From the NCBI GenBank assembly GCA_965206145.1, contig CBDBIK010000002.1, positions 310,001-374,000 on the forward strand: a DNA stretch of 64,000 bases, read 5' to 3'. Numbering within the stretch: the stretch's first letter is position 1; every line of letters begins with the position of its first letter. The notes beneath the pieces were generated by a model. It did not search any database and was not told the DNA's origin. It saw only the letters and a program-made list of their open reading frames with translations. This stretch comes from CBDBIK01 sp965206145 (lineage in GTDB: Bacteria > Pseudomonadota > Alphaproteobacteria > TMED109). This document shows positions 23,984-32,409 of this stretch, one piece after another. The translations under genes and the position numbers were made by a program.

Positions 23984-24607
23984 GTGCCTCGAACCATCCG
24001 GACCTCTGGCAAGGCCCGGAAAACGCCTGAAGAACGTCTTATAGCAGCCGCGCTTGCGACAGCCGTAGATGGCAGGTGGCGACGAGCGACCCTGGGGAGC
24101 ATCGCCAGACGCGCCCGCGTGAAGCTTGATACGGCGAAAACTGAGTTTCGAAACTCCGAAGACGTTCTTGACGTCTTCTCAACCCGAATCGACGAAGCTG
24201 CCATGACCGCAGTTGAGCCGGATGAACTCGCCGCCGTTCCTGCCAAGGAGCGATTGCTTGAACTATTCCTTTGCCGATTGGACGAGCTCACCCCGCACAA
24301 GGTAGCGATGCATAATCTCGCCAAGGTTGCAAAAGAAAGCCCGGTCGCAAGCTATCGCGCCCTCTGTCGGGTCGAGCAGTCAATGGGTACCATTCTTGAT
24401 CACGCCAAGCTGTCCGGCTCCTCCAGAGTCTGGCGGGAGGTACGCATGCGAGTTCTTGCGGTGATCTGGCTACGCGCATTCCAGCGCTGGCTCGACGCTG
24501 ACGGTTCCGGGAACGAGGATTCGGTTCTCGCCGACTTGGACCGTGACCTTCGGCGCCTAGATGAATTCGTCTCGCGTTTTCTTTCTAATCCTAAAAAGGA
24601 AGACTGA
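23984..24607 (+). CDS. TetR-like transcriptional regulator
   Basis: 207 residues from a GTG four bases after the alpha-subunit stop. An N-terminal helix-turn-helix (about residues 15-60: EERLIAAALATAV, then ATLGSIARRARV and TAKTEFRNSEDVLDVF) has the TetR layout. The helical C-terminal part should bind a ligand or dimerise. As the last gene of the operon it may sense its substrate or product. No SD is evident, so coupling to the upstream gene is likely. The 3' end overlaps the opposing kinase gene by 17 bases. Confidence 0.75.
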   Translation: MPRTIRTSGKARKTPEERLIAAALATAVDGRWRRATLGSIARRARVKLDTAKTEFRNSEDVLDVFSTRIDEAAMTAVEPDELAAVPAKERLLELFLCRLDELTPHKVAMHNLAKVAKESPVASYRALCRVEQSMGTILDHAKLSGSSRVWREVRMRVLAVIWLRAFQRWLDADGSGNEDSVLADLDRDLRRLDEFVSRFLSNPKKED

Positions 24608-25925
24608 GAACGACCCTTAGGCCGCCCAAGGGAGAATCGGAAAACCAAATCTCGCCCCCGTGCCCGCGAACGATATCGCGGGCGACCGACAACCCAATCC
24701 CAACGCCCTCCGATTTCGTTCCTTCAAGTTTGCGAAAGGGCCGGAACGCCTCCTCCCAGTCTCCGGGGCGAATACCGGGACCGTCATCGTCAACGATGAT
24801 TTTAGCGGCATCATCGCCGCACTGGATTCCTACCTGCACCCGCTTGGCCACCCGGCAAGCATTGTTGACAACGTTGGTGAGAGCCCGCCGGATTGCCCCT
24901 GGTCGAACCTCAAGCGTCAAGGGTTCACATTCAATCATTTCGAGTTTTACTCCTTGTACACACGCCCGTCCCACGACATCGCTCACCATCGTGCCGAGAT
25001 CCGTTTTCGATAATTCCTCTTCTCCTTCACCTCGTGCGAAGGAGAGATATTCCTCGATCATCTGGTCCATTTCACGCAGGTCAGTCTCCATTTCTCCCCG
25101 TGCGGAAACGGGAACATTGTCCAGCATTTCTATCTGAAGCCGAAGGCGCGTGATCGGAGTTCGCAGGTCGTGACTCACACCGGCAAGCATCTCTGTGCGC
25201 TGCTCGATCTGAGCTCGCAGGCGCTCGCGCATCGCGAGAAAGGACGTTGCCATCTGGCGAACTTCGCTCGAACCATGAGGAACCAGGGGAGCGTGTATGT
25301 CTCCACGTCCAAACCGTTCCGCTGCGCGGGCCACGGCACGAAGGGGACGAACCTGCTGACGAAGGAAGTAGATCGCGAGCACGAACACTCCCGCTACGCT
25401 CACCATCATCAAGGAAATGAAAAGGTTGGTCGTCGAACTGGTCACGTGTTCGACGGGCGCAGTGACCGCGAGCACTCCGCCCGGAAGTCCTACCCGAATC
25501 ACCACCTCGTCGTCGAAGGATTGGGTGTCATAATGGTAGGGACGATCGAGCTTGCGTGAGAGCATGCGCTCAAGCGCACGATCGAGATACGTCTCCGCAT
25601 CATGGGGACGGGCCTCAGGCAGTACCGCTCTGGTTTCGTAGCGGGCCTTCACGTCGTAGGCGGAGGAGAAATAGAAGAGAATATCGTCGGAAGCGGCAGG
25701 ATCGGCGATGACCTGGCGAGCAACGAGTTCCATCTGGCTTGCAAACTGGAAGGCAAGCTGACGGCCCACCTCCTCCCAGTGCTCCTCATAGAAGATCGCT
25801 GCAAGGATGAGCTGCAGAATGACGAGAGGAGCACCAACAATGATCAGTGCCCTCCCAAAAAAATTGCGGGGAAGAATGCGGCGAAGAGCCAACCTCCGCC
25901 CGAATCCCCTGACAAAGCCCCTCAC
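24591..25925 (-). CDS. EnvZ-like sensor histidine kinase
   Basis: 444 residues. Membrane helices are at about 25-45 and 166-188, with a periplasmic sensor of about 120 residues between. HAMP follows, then the H-box LAGVSHDLRTPITR (phospho-acceptor H252). ATP-binding motifs are NVVNNACRVA (N), DDDGPGI (G1) and EGVGIGLS (G2). The GTG start overlaps the response-regulator stop (GTGA). Together they form a two-component pair like the EnvZ/OmpR system widely kept in Alphaproteobacteria; the signal is unknown. Confidence 0.93.
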   Translation of the reverse strand: MRGFVRGFGRRLALRRILPRNFFGRALIIVGAPLVILQLILAAIFYEEHWEEVGRQLAFQFASQMELVARQVIADPAASDDILFYFSSAYDVKARYETRAVLPEARPHDAETYLDRALERMLSRKLDRPYHYDTQSFDDEVVIRVGLPGGVLAVTAPVEHVTSSTTNLFISLMMVSVAGVFVLAIYFLRQQVRPLRAVARAAERFGRGDIHAPLVPHGSSEVRQMATSFLAMRERLRAQIEQRTEMLAGVSHDLRTPITRLRLQIEMLDNVPVSARGEMETDLREMDQMIEEYLSFARGEGEEELSKTDLGTMVSDVVGRACVQGVKLEMIECEPLTLEVRPGAIRRALTNVVNNACRVAKRVQVGIQCGDDAAKIIVDDDGPGIRPGDWEEAFRPFRKLEGTKSEGVGIGLSVARDIVRGHGGEIWFSDSPLGGLRVVLSLPF

Positions 25926-26626
25926 TGCCGCTCTGCTCGGAGTGCATAGCCTTCACCTCGCACCGAGACCAGATAGCGCGCCTCTGTCGCATCTTCGCCG
26001 ATCTTTTGGCGCAAACGGTTCACCTGCACATCAACACTTCGAATCCCTCCGGTAGCTCCGTCAACAAGGAGCTCCCTGCGAACCGGACGTCCGCCTGCCT
26101 CAGCGAGCACAGTAAGCATCTCGCTCTGGCGCGCAGTGAGAAAAATGCGCTTTCCATCGCGCCACAGCCGCCTTCGCTCAAGGTCGTAGCGGAAGGGACC
26201 GAAACGAACCCAGCCGAGCTCGACATTGCGAGCACGACGAAGAAGGGCTGCCATTCTGAGTAGCAATTCTCGGGGCTCGAAGGGCTTCCCCATATAGTCG
26301 TCTGCACCCGATTCCAGCCCAGCGATCCTGTGCTCAATCTCCTTTCGGGCCGTAAGCAGGAGAATGGGGAGATCGGGGTTCCTTTCGCGCAGAGCGCGAG
26401 CAAGGGCCAGTCCGTCTTCACCGGGCATCGTCACATCAAGGATCACGAGGTCATAGCACAGACTGCTCAGGTGACGGCGGGCCGCAGTTGCATCCTCGGC
26501 GAGGCTAACGGAATAGCCGTTCTTCACGAGATAACTGCCTAACCGGTCTCGAAGCCGTTCATCGTCGTCCACCACAAGGAGATGGGCACGATTCTCTGCA
26601 GAAACGGGTTTAAGCTTCAGGGACAT
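25922..26626 (-). CDS. OmpR-family response regulator
   Basis: 234 residues: receiver domain with acidic pair VVDDDERLRD, phospho-acceptor Asp in LVILDVTMPG and Lys in LLTARKE, then a winged-helix DNA-binding domain (GGIRSVDVQVNRLRQKIGED). It is activated by the kinase gene that overlaps its end. It is divergent from the IlvE-type gene, so the 80-base gap probably holds both promoters. Confidence 0.94.
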   Translation of the reverse strand: MSLKLKPVSAENRAHLLVVDDDERLRDRLGSYLVKNGYSVSLAEDATAARRHLSSLCYDLVILDVTMPGEDGLALARALRERNPDLPILLLTARKEIEHRIAGLESGADDYMGKPFEPRELLLRMAALLRRARNVELGWVRFGPFRYDLERRRLWRDGKRIFLTARQSEMLTVLAEAGGRPVRRELLVDGATGGIRSVDVQVNRLRQKIGEDATEARYLVSVRGEGYALRAERQ

Positions 26627-26709
26627 TGTTGAGATTCTGTCTCCTTGTCCCTAAGATACCAAGAACTTTCTTTGACTCTGCCGCCCCAGGCTGGTCCGGA
26701 ACTCGGCTG

Positions 26710-27582
26710 ATGATTGAAGATTTCGGCGCCCTTGAGGGTGTCATATGGCTTGACGGGGATCTCGTCCCCTGGCCTGATGCCAAGCTCCACGTTCTGAGTC
26801 ACGGTCTCCACTACGCAAGTGCCGTGTTCGAGGGGGAACGCGTCTACGGCGGACGTATTTTCGAGGAAAAACAACACACCGACCGTCTGTTTCATTCAGC
26901 CAGTGTTCTGGGGATGAAAATCCCCTACACGCCGGAAGACATCAGCGAAGGGCGCAGGAAGGTACTGGAGGCGAACGGCCTGGAGAACGCTTACCTCCGC
27001 CCTGTGGCGTGGCGTGGCAGCCAGATGATGGGCATTTCTGCACAGAAGAACACCATCCACGTCTCCATCGCTGCCTGGGATTGGGGCTCGTACTTCCCTA
27101 TGGAGGAACGCCTCAAGGGGATCCGCCTCGCGCACGCCAAATGGCGACGCCCCTCGCCTGAGACTGCTCCAGTCAACACCAAGGCAGCCGGTCTTTACAT
27201 GACCTGCACGCTCTCCAAACACGCTGCTGAAAAAAACGGTTTCCACGATGCACTGATGCTCGATCACCGTGGACGAGTCGCCGAGACCACTGGTGCGAAT
27301 ATCTTCTTCATCCAAGATGGTGCCATCTACACCCCCACCCCTGAATGCTTCCTTGACGGGATCACCCGCCGCACAGCCATTGCCATCGCCAAGGCACAGG
27401 GAATTGAAGTGATCGAACGCGTCGTCATGCCTGATGACCTAGAGGGAGCCGACGAGGTGTTCGTTACTGGCACAGCTGCTGAGGTGACGCCCGTGTCGAA
27501 AATCGGTGAAACGAGTTACCGGCCAGGCGAAATTTGCCGAATGATGATCGAAGAGTACGGGAAGCTCACAAACGGTTCCTGA
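26710..27582 (+). CDS. ilvE: Branched-chain amino acid aminotransferase, IlvE type
   Basis: 290 residues, class IV PLP enzyme for the last step of Val/Leu/Ile synthesis. Motifs: VFEGERVYGGRIF near the N-terminus, PVNTKAAGLYM with the PLP Lys, EtTGANIFF as AETTGANIFF, and VFVTGTAAEVTPV. The ATG at 26710 gives MIEDFGALEG, consistent with the family; the TTG at 26626 would add 28 stray residues. D-amino acid aminotransferase is a less likely alternative. Confidence 0.9.
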   Translation: MIEDFGALEGVIWLDGDLVPWPDAKLHVLSHGLHYASAVFEGERVYGGRIFEEKQHTDRLFHSASVLGMKIPYTPEDISEGRRKVLEANGLENAYLRPVAWRGSQMMGISAQKNTIHVSIAAWDWGSYFPMEERLKGIRLAHAKWRRPSPETAPVNTKAAGLYMTCTLSKHAAEKNGFHDALMLDHRGRVAETTGANIFFIQDGAIYTPTPECFLDGITRRTAIAIAKAQGIEVIERVVMPDDLEGADEVFVTGTAAEVTPVSKIGETSYRPGEICRMMIEEYGKLTNGS

Positions 27583-27596
27583 AACCAAGACGCGCC

Positions 27597-28055
27597 CTAG
27601 GCGGACTCCTTCTCCCACTGCTTGGCTGAGTCGTCGTCGCTCGCACGGGCAGCAACCCAACGTTTCCCTTCGGAAGTTTCCTCCAATTTCCAGAATGGTG
27701 CCTTTGTTTTCAGCCAGTCGATGAGAAACTGACAGCTCTCGAGTGCCGCCTGGCGATGTGTGGCAGCTGTAGCCACCAGCACGACCAGATCACCCGGCAT
27801 CAACCGTCCGTAGCGGTGGATGACAAGGCTTGCCGCCAGGTCCCACCGCTTGACTGCCTCATGCTCAATCTCCTCCATCGCCCGCTCGGTCATGCCTGGG
27901 TAATGCTCAAGCGTCATCGACTGAATCGAATTATTGTTCTCGGTACCGCGAACTCTCCCGACAAAGGTTGCAATGCCACCTACGTCCGTCCTGCCCATGA
28001 GCAGGGCGTCTACCTTACGTCCTGGATCGAAAGCCTCGCGCTGGACGCAAATCAC
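27597..28055 (-). CDS. moaE: Molybdopterin synthase catalytic subunit
   Basis: 152 residues. With MoaD it inserts two sulfurs into cPMP to make molybdopterin. Signature GGIATFVGRVRG and TLEHYPGMTERAMEEIE; catalytic lysines in KTKAPFWKLE. The GTG start overlaps the moaD stop (GTGA). The pair serves the several molybdenum hydroxylases in this window. The C-terminal 15 residues are polar and variable. Confidence 0.95.
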   Translation of the reverse strand: MICVQREAFDPGRKVDALLMGRTDVGGIATFVGRVRGTENNNSIQSMTLEHYPGMTERAMEEIEHEAVKRWDLAASLVIHRYGRLMPGDLVVLVATAATHRQAALESCQFLIDWLKTKAPFWKLEETSEGKRWVAARASDDDSAKQWEKESA

Positions 28056-28309
28056 CGAGCCCCTCCCGTCATGGGCGGAAAGAAGGCCACCTCATCGTCG
28101 GATGCGACCGGATGGGAAAGAGGCACGTGTTCCTGGTTCACGGCAACCCGGATCAAGGAAAGATCCGCAAATGCTTCTGTGTGTCGCGAACTCTTCTTCT
28201 TGAGCCATGCCACGAGATCGGCCACTGTCTTAACCTCATCGGCGAGGTCGACACTTTCCTTGGCAATACCGACCCGATCACGGACCCAGGCAAAATAAAG
28301 GATTTCCAC
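28052..28309 (-). CDS. moaD: Molybdopterin synthase sulfur carrier subunit
   Basis: 85 residues, ubiquitin-like fold with a hydrophobic first strand (MEILYFAWVRDRVG) and end VAFFPPMTGG. Normal MoaD stops at Gly-Gly, which is activated as thiocarboxylate by MoeB. Here the frame continues to GG-Ala-Arg before the stop that overlaps moaE. The two extra residues would have to be removed or tolerated. Confidence 0.92.
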   Translation of the reverse strand: MEILYFAWVRDRVGIAKESVDLADEVKTVADLVAWLKKKSSRHTEAFADLSLIRVAVNQEHVPLSHPVASDDEVAFFPPMTGGAR

Positions 28310-28330
28310 AGAACCAGGCCCGAGGAAAGC

Positions 28331-29203
28331 TTAGGCGAACTCGCCGCGCCGAAAGTCGGCCCGCGCGGCCTCGATCTCGGCAGCCGTGTTCATAACAAAA
28401 AGCCCTCCCCTGGCGACAGGCTCCCCGATCGGTCTCCCGGCCACCAAAAGCAGGCGTGCACCCCCGTCCGCAGCGCGCACGCGAACCTCGTCCCCCTCCC
28501 CGAGCACGGCGAGCGAGCCTGTGGGTACGTCACTCCAGTCCCCCTTGCTTGGCACTCGCGCGGTTCCCTCGAAAACATGGATGAACGCGTTGTGATTGCC
28601 AGGCAATGGTTCTGTCATTTCGGAACCCCCGGGCAGGGTCACGTCAAGATAGAGGGGGGCGGTAAGTGGCTGACGCACCGGCCCTTCGGTTCCGAGTGAG
28701 GTTTTGCCGGCAACGACCCGAATCTCAATGCCACCATCGCGTGACTCCAACGGAATCTGATCTGCTTCAAACTCCTGGTAAGCGGGCGGGTCCATTTTGT
28801 GTGCGGCGGGAAGGTTGACCCAGAGCTGGAAGCCCGTGTGCCGCGTGCCCTCCCCTGGTTCGGGTTTCTCCGAATGGACGATGCCCCGGCCGGCTGTCAT
28901 CCATTGGACTCCTCCCGGCTTGATCACTCCCTCGTTTCCTGCACTGTCCTTGTGACGCATGTGGCCGGCGAGAACGTAAGTTACCGTCTCGAAGCCGCGA
29001 TGAGGATGGGGTGGAAAACCTTCTCCAAAATCCTCAAGCGAATCACCATTCAATGCGTCAAGCAACAAAAACGGATCGAGCATCTGGAGCTCTGGAGTCC
29101 CCATCAGGCGAAGGAGGTGAACTCCCGCGCCCTCAACCTCCTCCCTGCCCTTGACGATGCGGGTCACGCGCCGAACTACCAATGCGTTGTCGTTGCTGGA
29201 CAT
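28331..29203 (-). CDS. Pirin family protein
   Basis: About 290 residues, double cupin. The N-terminal cupin carries the metal ligands in PHPHRGFETVTYVLAG and the matching GGVQWMTAGRGIVHSE. C-terminal pirin domain is complete. Bacterial pirins include quercetinases and redox-linked regulators; role open here. GGGGAGA is eight bases before the ATG at 29203, which is preferred to the longer reading at 29257. Confidence 0.92.
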   Translation of the reverse strand: MSSNDNALVVRRVTRIVKGREEVEGAGVHLLRLMGTPELQMLDPFLLLDALNGDSLEDFGEGFPPHPHRGFETVTYVLAGHMRHKDSAGNEGVIKPGGVQWMTAGRGIVHSEKPEPGEGTRHTGFQLWVNLPAAHKMDPPAYQEFEADQIPLESRDGGIEIRVVAGKTSLGTEGPVRQPLTAPLYLDVTLPGGSEMTEPLPGNHNAFIHVFEGTARVPSKGDWSDVPTGSLAVLGEGDEVRVRAADGGARLLLVAGRPIGEPVARGGLFVMNTAAEIEAARADFRRGEFA

Positions 29204-29286
29204 TCTTAATTCTCCCCAAGGTCGATGATATAGATGGGTCCTTTCCCCGTATTCCACAAGTCGACGACGGCCCGTTCAGGAAATGC

Positions 29287-29853
29287 TCAGTCCCCCCTTC
29301 CGCTTCCTGAGTGTACGGCCCGAAGTACGTAGTCAGCGCCGCTTACAAGAGCCAGTGCCATTGCCACCCAGAGGAGAACGGTGCCTGCCAGGGCCACTTC
29401 GCTAGGTGCAGGAAGCCCCGGGGCGAGAAGAAGAAGCGTTATTGCGACAAACAGAGTCGCCGTCTTGGTTTTAGCGGTGAGACTCACGGCGAGAACGCCG
29501 AAAGACGGACCGGCAAGCGCTTCGCGCAGGCCCGACACCAGGAACTCTCGAACCAGCAGAACCGTCACCGCTATCGCCGGGGCTCGCTCATCGCTTGCCA
29601 ACAGAACAAGGGCCGCTGCCGTGATGATTTTGTCCGCGACTGGATCGAGAACGGCCCCCAGCTTCGTTTCGCAATCCAGGTGACGAGCAAGCCATCCATC
29701 GAGTGCATCGCTGGCACCGGCAACCAGGAACACGAGACCCGACCCCCAGACACCCCACGCCCCCGGAGCAAAGAAAAGACCGATCAAGGGAATTGTGAGA
29801 CAGATCCTCACATAGGTCACGGCAAGGGCAAGATTCACGACAACGCTTCTCAC
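29287..29853 (-). CDS. pgsA: CDP-diacylglycerol-glycerol-3-phosphate 3-phosphatidyltransferase
   Basis: 188 residues, membrane enzyme that begins phosphatidylglycerol synthesis. The CDP-alcohol phosphotransferase motif is intact: DALDGWLARHLDCETKLGAVLDPVADK (D-G-x2-A-R-x8-G-x3-D-x3-D). Four to five hydrophobic segments. The GTG start overlaps the uvrC stop (GTGA), a linkage common in proteobacteria. Confidence 0.94.
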   Translation of the reverse strand: MRSVVVNLALAVTYVRICLTIPLIGLFFAPGAWGVWGSGLVFLVAGASDALDGWLARHLDCETKLGAVLDPVADKIITAAALVLLASDERAPAIAVTVLLVREFLVSGLREALAGPSFGVLAVSLTAKTKTATLFVAITLLLLAPGLPAPSEVALAGTVLLWVAMALALVSGADYVLRAVHSGSGRGD

Positions 29854-31730
29854 CCACCCGCAGCGAAACTGTCGTGGATGGAGCGTGCGATCGCATCGCT
29901 GATGCCTTCCACTTGCTGGAGCTCGGCCAACGTTGCGGAACGGATCGCGCCCACAGATCCGAAATGGAGAACGAGAGCTTTCTTCCTGCGTGGGCCAATT
30001 CCGGGCACCGAATCAAGTTCCGATCGGATGCTCGAGCGAACCCGCCTCGCCCTGTGCCCTTCGATGGCGAAGCGATGCGCTTCGTCGCGAAGGCGTTGCA
30101 AGAAATAGAGCACGGGATCATCGGAGGCGAGGGAGAGCGGGTACGTGCTTTCAAAGTAAAATGCCTCCCGACCTGCACTGCGGTCTGAACCTTTGGCGAT
30201 GCCGACAACGGCAACACCCGTGATTTCAAGATCTTCGAGTACCTTGAGCGTGACTCCCCGATGGCCTGCACCTCCGTCAATCAGGAGAAGATCTGGCCAA
30301 TGTCCGAGTTTCCGCTCTGGATCCTCCTTCAGAAGACGGGAAAACCGCCGAGAGAGCACCTCGCGCATCATCTCGTAGTCATCCCCCTCTCCGGCCTGAC
30401 GTACATTGAAGCGCCGGTATGAAGACTTCAGGAACCCATCCAAACCAGCAACGATCATTGCCCCCACCGGGTTTGTCCCTCGAAGATGGCTGTTGTCGTA
30501 TACCTCAATCCGCCTTGGAGGCCGCTTAAGACCAATCCTCTCGGCAAGAGTGCCTAGTAGGCGTTCCTGACTGGCGCGCTCTGCCAGCCTTCGGGCAAGG
30601 GCTGCAGCCGCATTGCGTTCCCCGACTTCCACTGCCTTTCGTTTTTCTCCTCGCTGTGGGAACTCCAGCCGCACACGCCTACCTGCCTTGACCGACAGGG
30701 CTTGCGAAAGAAGGTCGTGCGAGGGGATTTTCGTACCAATAAGCAGAAGCGGCGGTGGCGTCTGGGAGTCGTAGAATTGAGAGATGAACGCCTCAAGGAC
30801 CTCTCCGGCAGAAATCTCACGTCCGTGCAGAGGAAAATGAGTCCGGTTGCCGAAATTGCGACCGGCACGAAAGAAGAAAACTTGCACCGCAACCTGCCCG
30901 CCCCTTTCTGATACAGAAAAAATGTCAGCATCTCCCACGTGCCGAAGATCTGTGCCTTGGGCCGTCTGTACCTGGTTGAGTGCCCGAATCCGGTCCCGAA
31001 GGGTTGCTGCTCGCTCAAACTCGAGATCTTCACTCGCTCTCTCCATCGCCTGTTCCAGGGTCGTCTGCACCTCACGCCCATCGCCGCCAAGAAAACGCCG
31101 GACATCCCCCGCAAGAATCGCATAGTCCCTGTCGGTGATTTTTCCCGTACAGGGCGCAGTGCAGCGGCCGATCTGGTGTTGCAGGCAGGGTCGTTCGCGG
31201 CGTGCGAATTCCGCGTCGGTGCAAGTGCGCAAGGGAAATGCCCACTGCAGGGAATTCAACGTCACGTTGACCGCTCCGGCTGAAGCGAAAGGACCAAAAT
31301 AATCGCCCGTCTTGCGTCGCCGTCCCTGGTGTTTCAGGAGTTGCGGCCAAGGATGGTCGGTCCTGAGCAGGATGTAGGGGTACGACTTGTCATCACGGAG
31401 CAGAATGTTGTAGCGAGGTTTCAGACGCTTGATCTGGTTCGCCTCAAGAAGGAGTGCCTCGTGCTCGTGCTCGGTGACAACGAACTCGACGTTCCGAGTC
31501 TCCGAAACCATCCGCAGGAGACGAGGACCAAGACATGATGTCTGCGCGTAACTCAAAACCCGGGTGCGCAGGACCCGTGCCTTGCCGACGTAAAGGACCT
31601 TCCCATTCACGCCGTGCATTCGGTAGACACCAGGTTTTGTGGGTAGCAGGCGCGCACCTTCACGAATCGCGGCAAGACCCACTTCTAGGTCAACAGGCTT
31701 GCGCAGGCGGGGGGGAGAGGTTTCAGCCAT
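29850..31730 (-). CDS. uvrC: UvrABC excinuclease subunit C
   Basis: About 626 residues. N-terminal GIY-YIG nuclease (KPGVYRMHGVNGKVLYVGKA) makes the 3' cut. A UVR domain follows (LEFERAATLRDRIRAL). The RNase H-like C-terminal nuclease (EVYDNSHLRGTNPVGAMIV, then LLIDGGAGH) makes the 5' cut. A tandem helix-hairpin-helix closes the protein (VPGIGPRRKKALVLHFGS). The ATG at 31730 (MAETSPP) was chosen over a TTG at 31766. pgsA follows in the operon. Confidence 0.96.
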   Translation of the reverse strand: MAETSPPRLRKPVDLEVGLAAIREGARLLPTKPGVYRMHGVNGKVLYVGKARVLRTRVLSYAQTSCLGPRLLRMVSETRNVEFVVTEHEHEALLLEANQIKRLKPRYNILLRDDKSYPYILLRTDHPWPQLLKHQGRRRKTGDYFGPFASAGAVNVTLNSLQWAFPLRTCTDAEFARRERPCLQHQIGRCTAPCTGKITDRDYAILAGDVRRFLGGDGREVQTTLEQAMERASEDLEFERAATLRDRIRALNQVQTAQGTDLRHVGDADIFSVSERGGQVAVQVFFFRAGRNFGNRTHFPLHGREISAGEVLEAFISQFYDSQTPPPLLLIGTKIPSHDLLSQALSVKAGRRVRLEFPQRGEKRKAVEVGERNAAAALARRLAERASQERLLGTLAERIGLKRPPRRIEVYDNSHLRGTNPVGAMIVAGLDGFLKSSYRRFNVRQAGEGDDYEMMREVLSRRFSRLLKEDPERKLGHWPDLLLIDGGAGHRGVTLKVLEDLEITGVAVVGIAKGSDRSAGREAFYFESTYPLSLASDDPVLYFLQRLRDEAHRFAIEGHRARRVRSSIRSELDSVPGIGPRRKKALVLHFGSVGAIRSATLAELQQVEGISDAIARSIHDSFAAGG

Positions 31731-32049
31731 GACGCCATGATGGAGGAAGGCACCCTGCAGACGCAACGCAAAATTCCTGAAAAAGTCTTATAAAAGCGGC
31801 TTTCATCCTGTGGATAAAGATAGAGATAACTTTTTTTCAGAACAGGTTTTAAAACCTGTGCTGGAGGTCTAGCCGCAAGCAGAGGGAATCTATGATGATT
31901 TTTTCTTTTTCATAACCTTTTGTATTTAAAGAATAAAATAATCTTAAATGAATTGCGACAGAATGACGATTGACCCATAAGCGTCGAAGTAGGAATAAAT
32001 TCGCAAACCTCCCTAAGGCTGTGAATAAGCTTATTTTTGAAGGCTACGT
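31731..32049. other. AT-rich intergenic region with DnaA-box-like sites and a palindrome
   Basis: Clearly AT-richer than its surroundings. It holds TGTGGATAA (31809-31817; reverse complement of consensus DnaA box TTATCCACA), the variant TGTGAATAA (32020-32028), a perfect 18-bp palindrome ACAGGTTTTAAAACCTGT (31842-31859), and AATAAGCTTATT (32024-32035). No ORF with an SD. The likely uvrC promoter also lies here (TATAAG-like -10 near 31790 on the minus strand). Confidence 0.5.
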
Positions 32050-32409
32050 TCACTTCGTGCGGGAACGTTCAATTGTAATCCCCAGAGCACCTGTTCCCGC
32101 CAGCAATTCGGGTTTCAACACTGTAACCCGAACCTGGTGCACGGAAGGAAATGCGAAGCAAACATCAACAATCCGGTCCGCCAGCGTCTCGACAAGGTGC
32201 ATGTGCCCGTCGCTCGAAGTTTCCTCGATGGCGACGACAAGCTCTTCATAGGAGAGCACCCGAGAGATGTCGTCATCATGGGCGTGGGCCTCGGTCTCGA
32301 GGTCTACGCTGATCCGGACACGTTGACGGCGACGCTTCTCGTGGGCATGGACACCGATCAGGCAGTCGAGCTCCATGTCACGAATGACGAGAGTCCTTCT
32401 CTCACTCAC
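32050..32409 (-). CDS. folB: Dihydroneopterin aldolase
   Basis: 119 residues from a GTG at 32409, with GGAGG nine bases upstream. Folate pathway enzyme releasing glycolaldehyde from dihydroneopterin. Motifs: MELDCLIGVHAHEKRRRQRVRISVDL, DDISRVLSYEELV, the active-site Glu in LVETLADRI, and KPELLAGTGALGITIER. A longer reading to 32631 would overlap the folM gene and was rejected. Start overlaps folM by eight bases. Confidence 0.92.
   Translation of the reverse strand: MSERRTLVIRDMELDCLIGVHAHEKRRRQRVRISVDLETEAHAHDDDISRVLSYEELVVAIEETSSDGHMHLVETLADRIVDVCFAFPSVHQVRVTVLKPELLAGTGALGITIERSRTK

Noticed and set aside
31731..32049. Chromosomal replication origin
   Set aside because: DnaA boxes are few, no origin-linked genes (dnaA, parAB, hemE, gidA) are adjacent, and gene direction does not change. 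Kept only as a region to look at.
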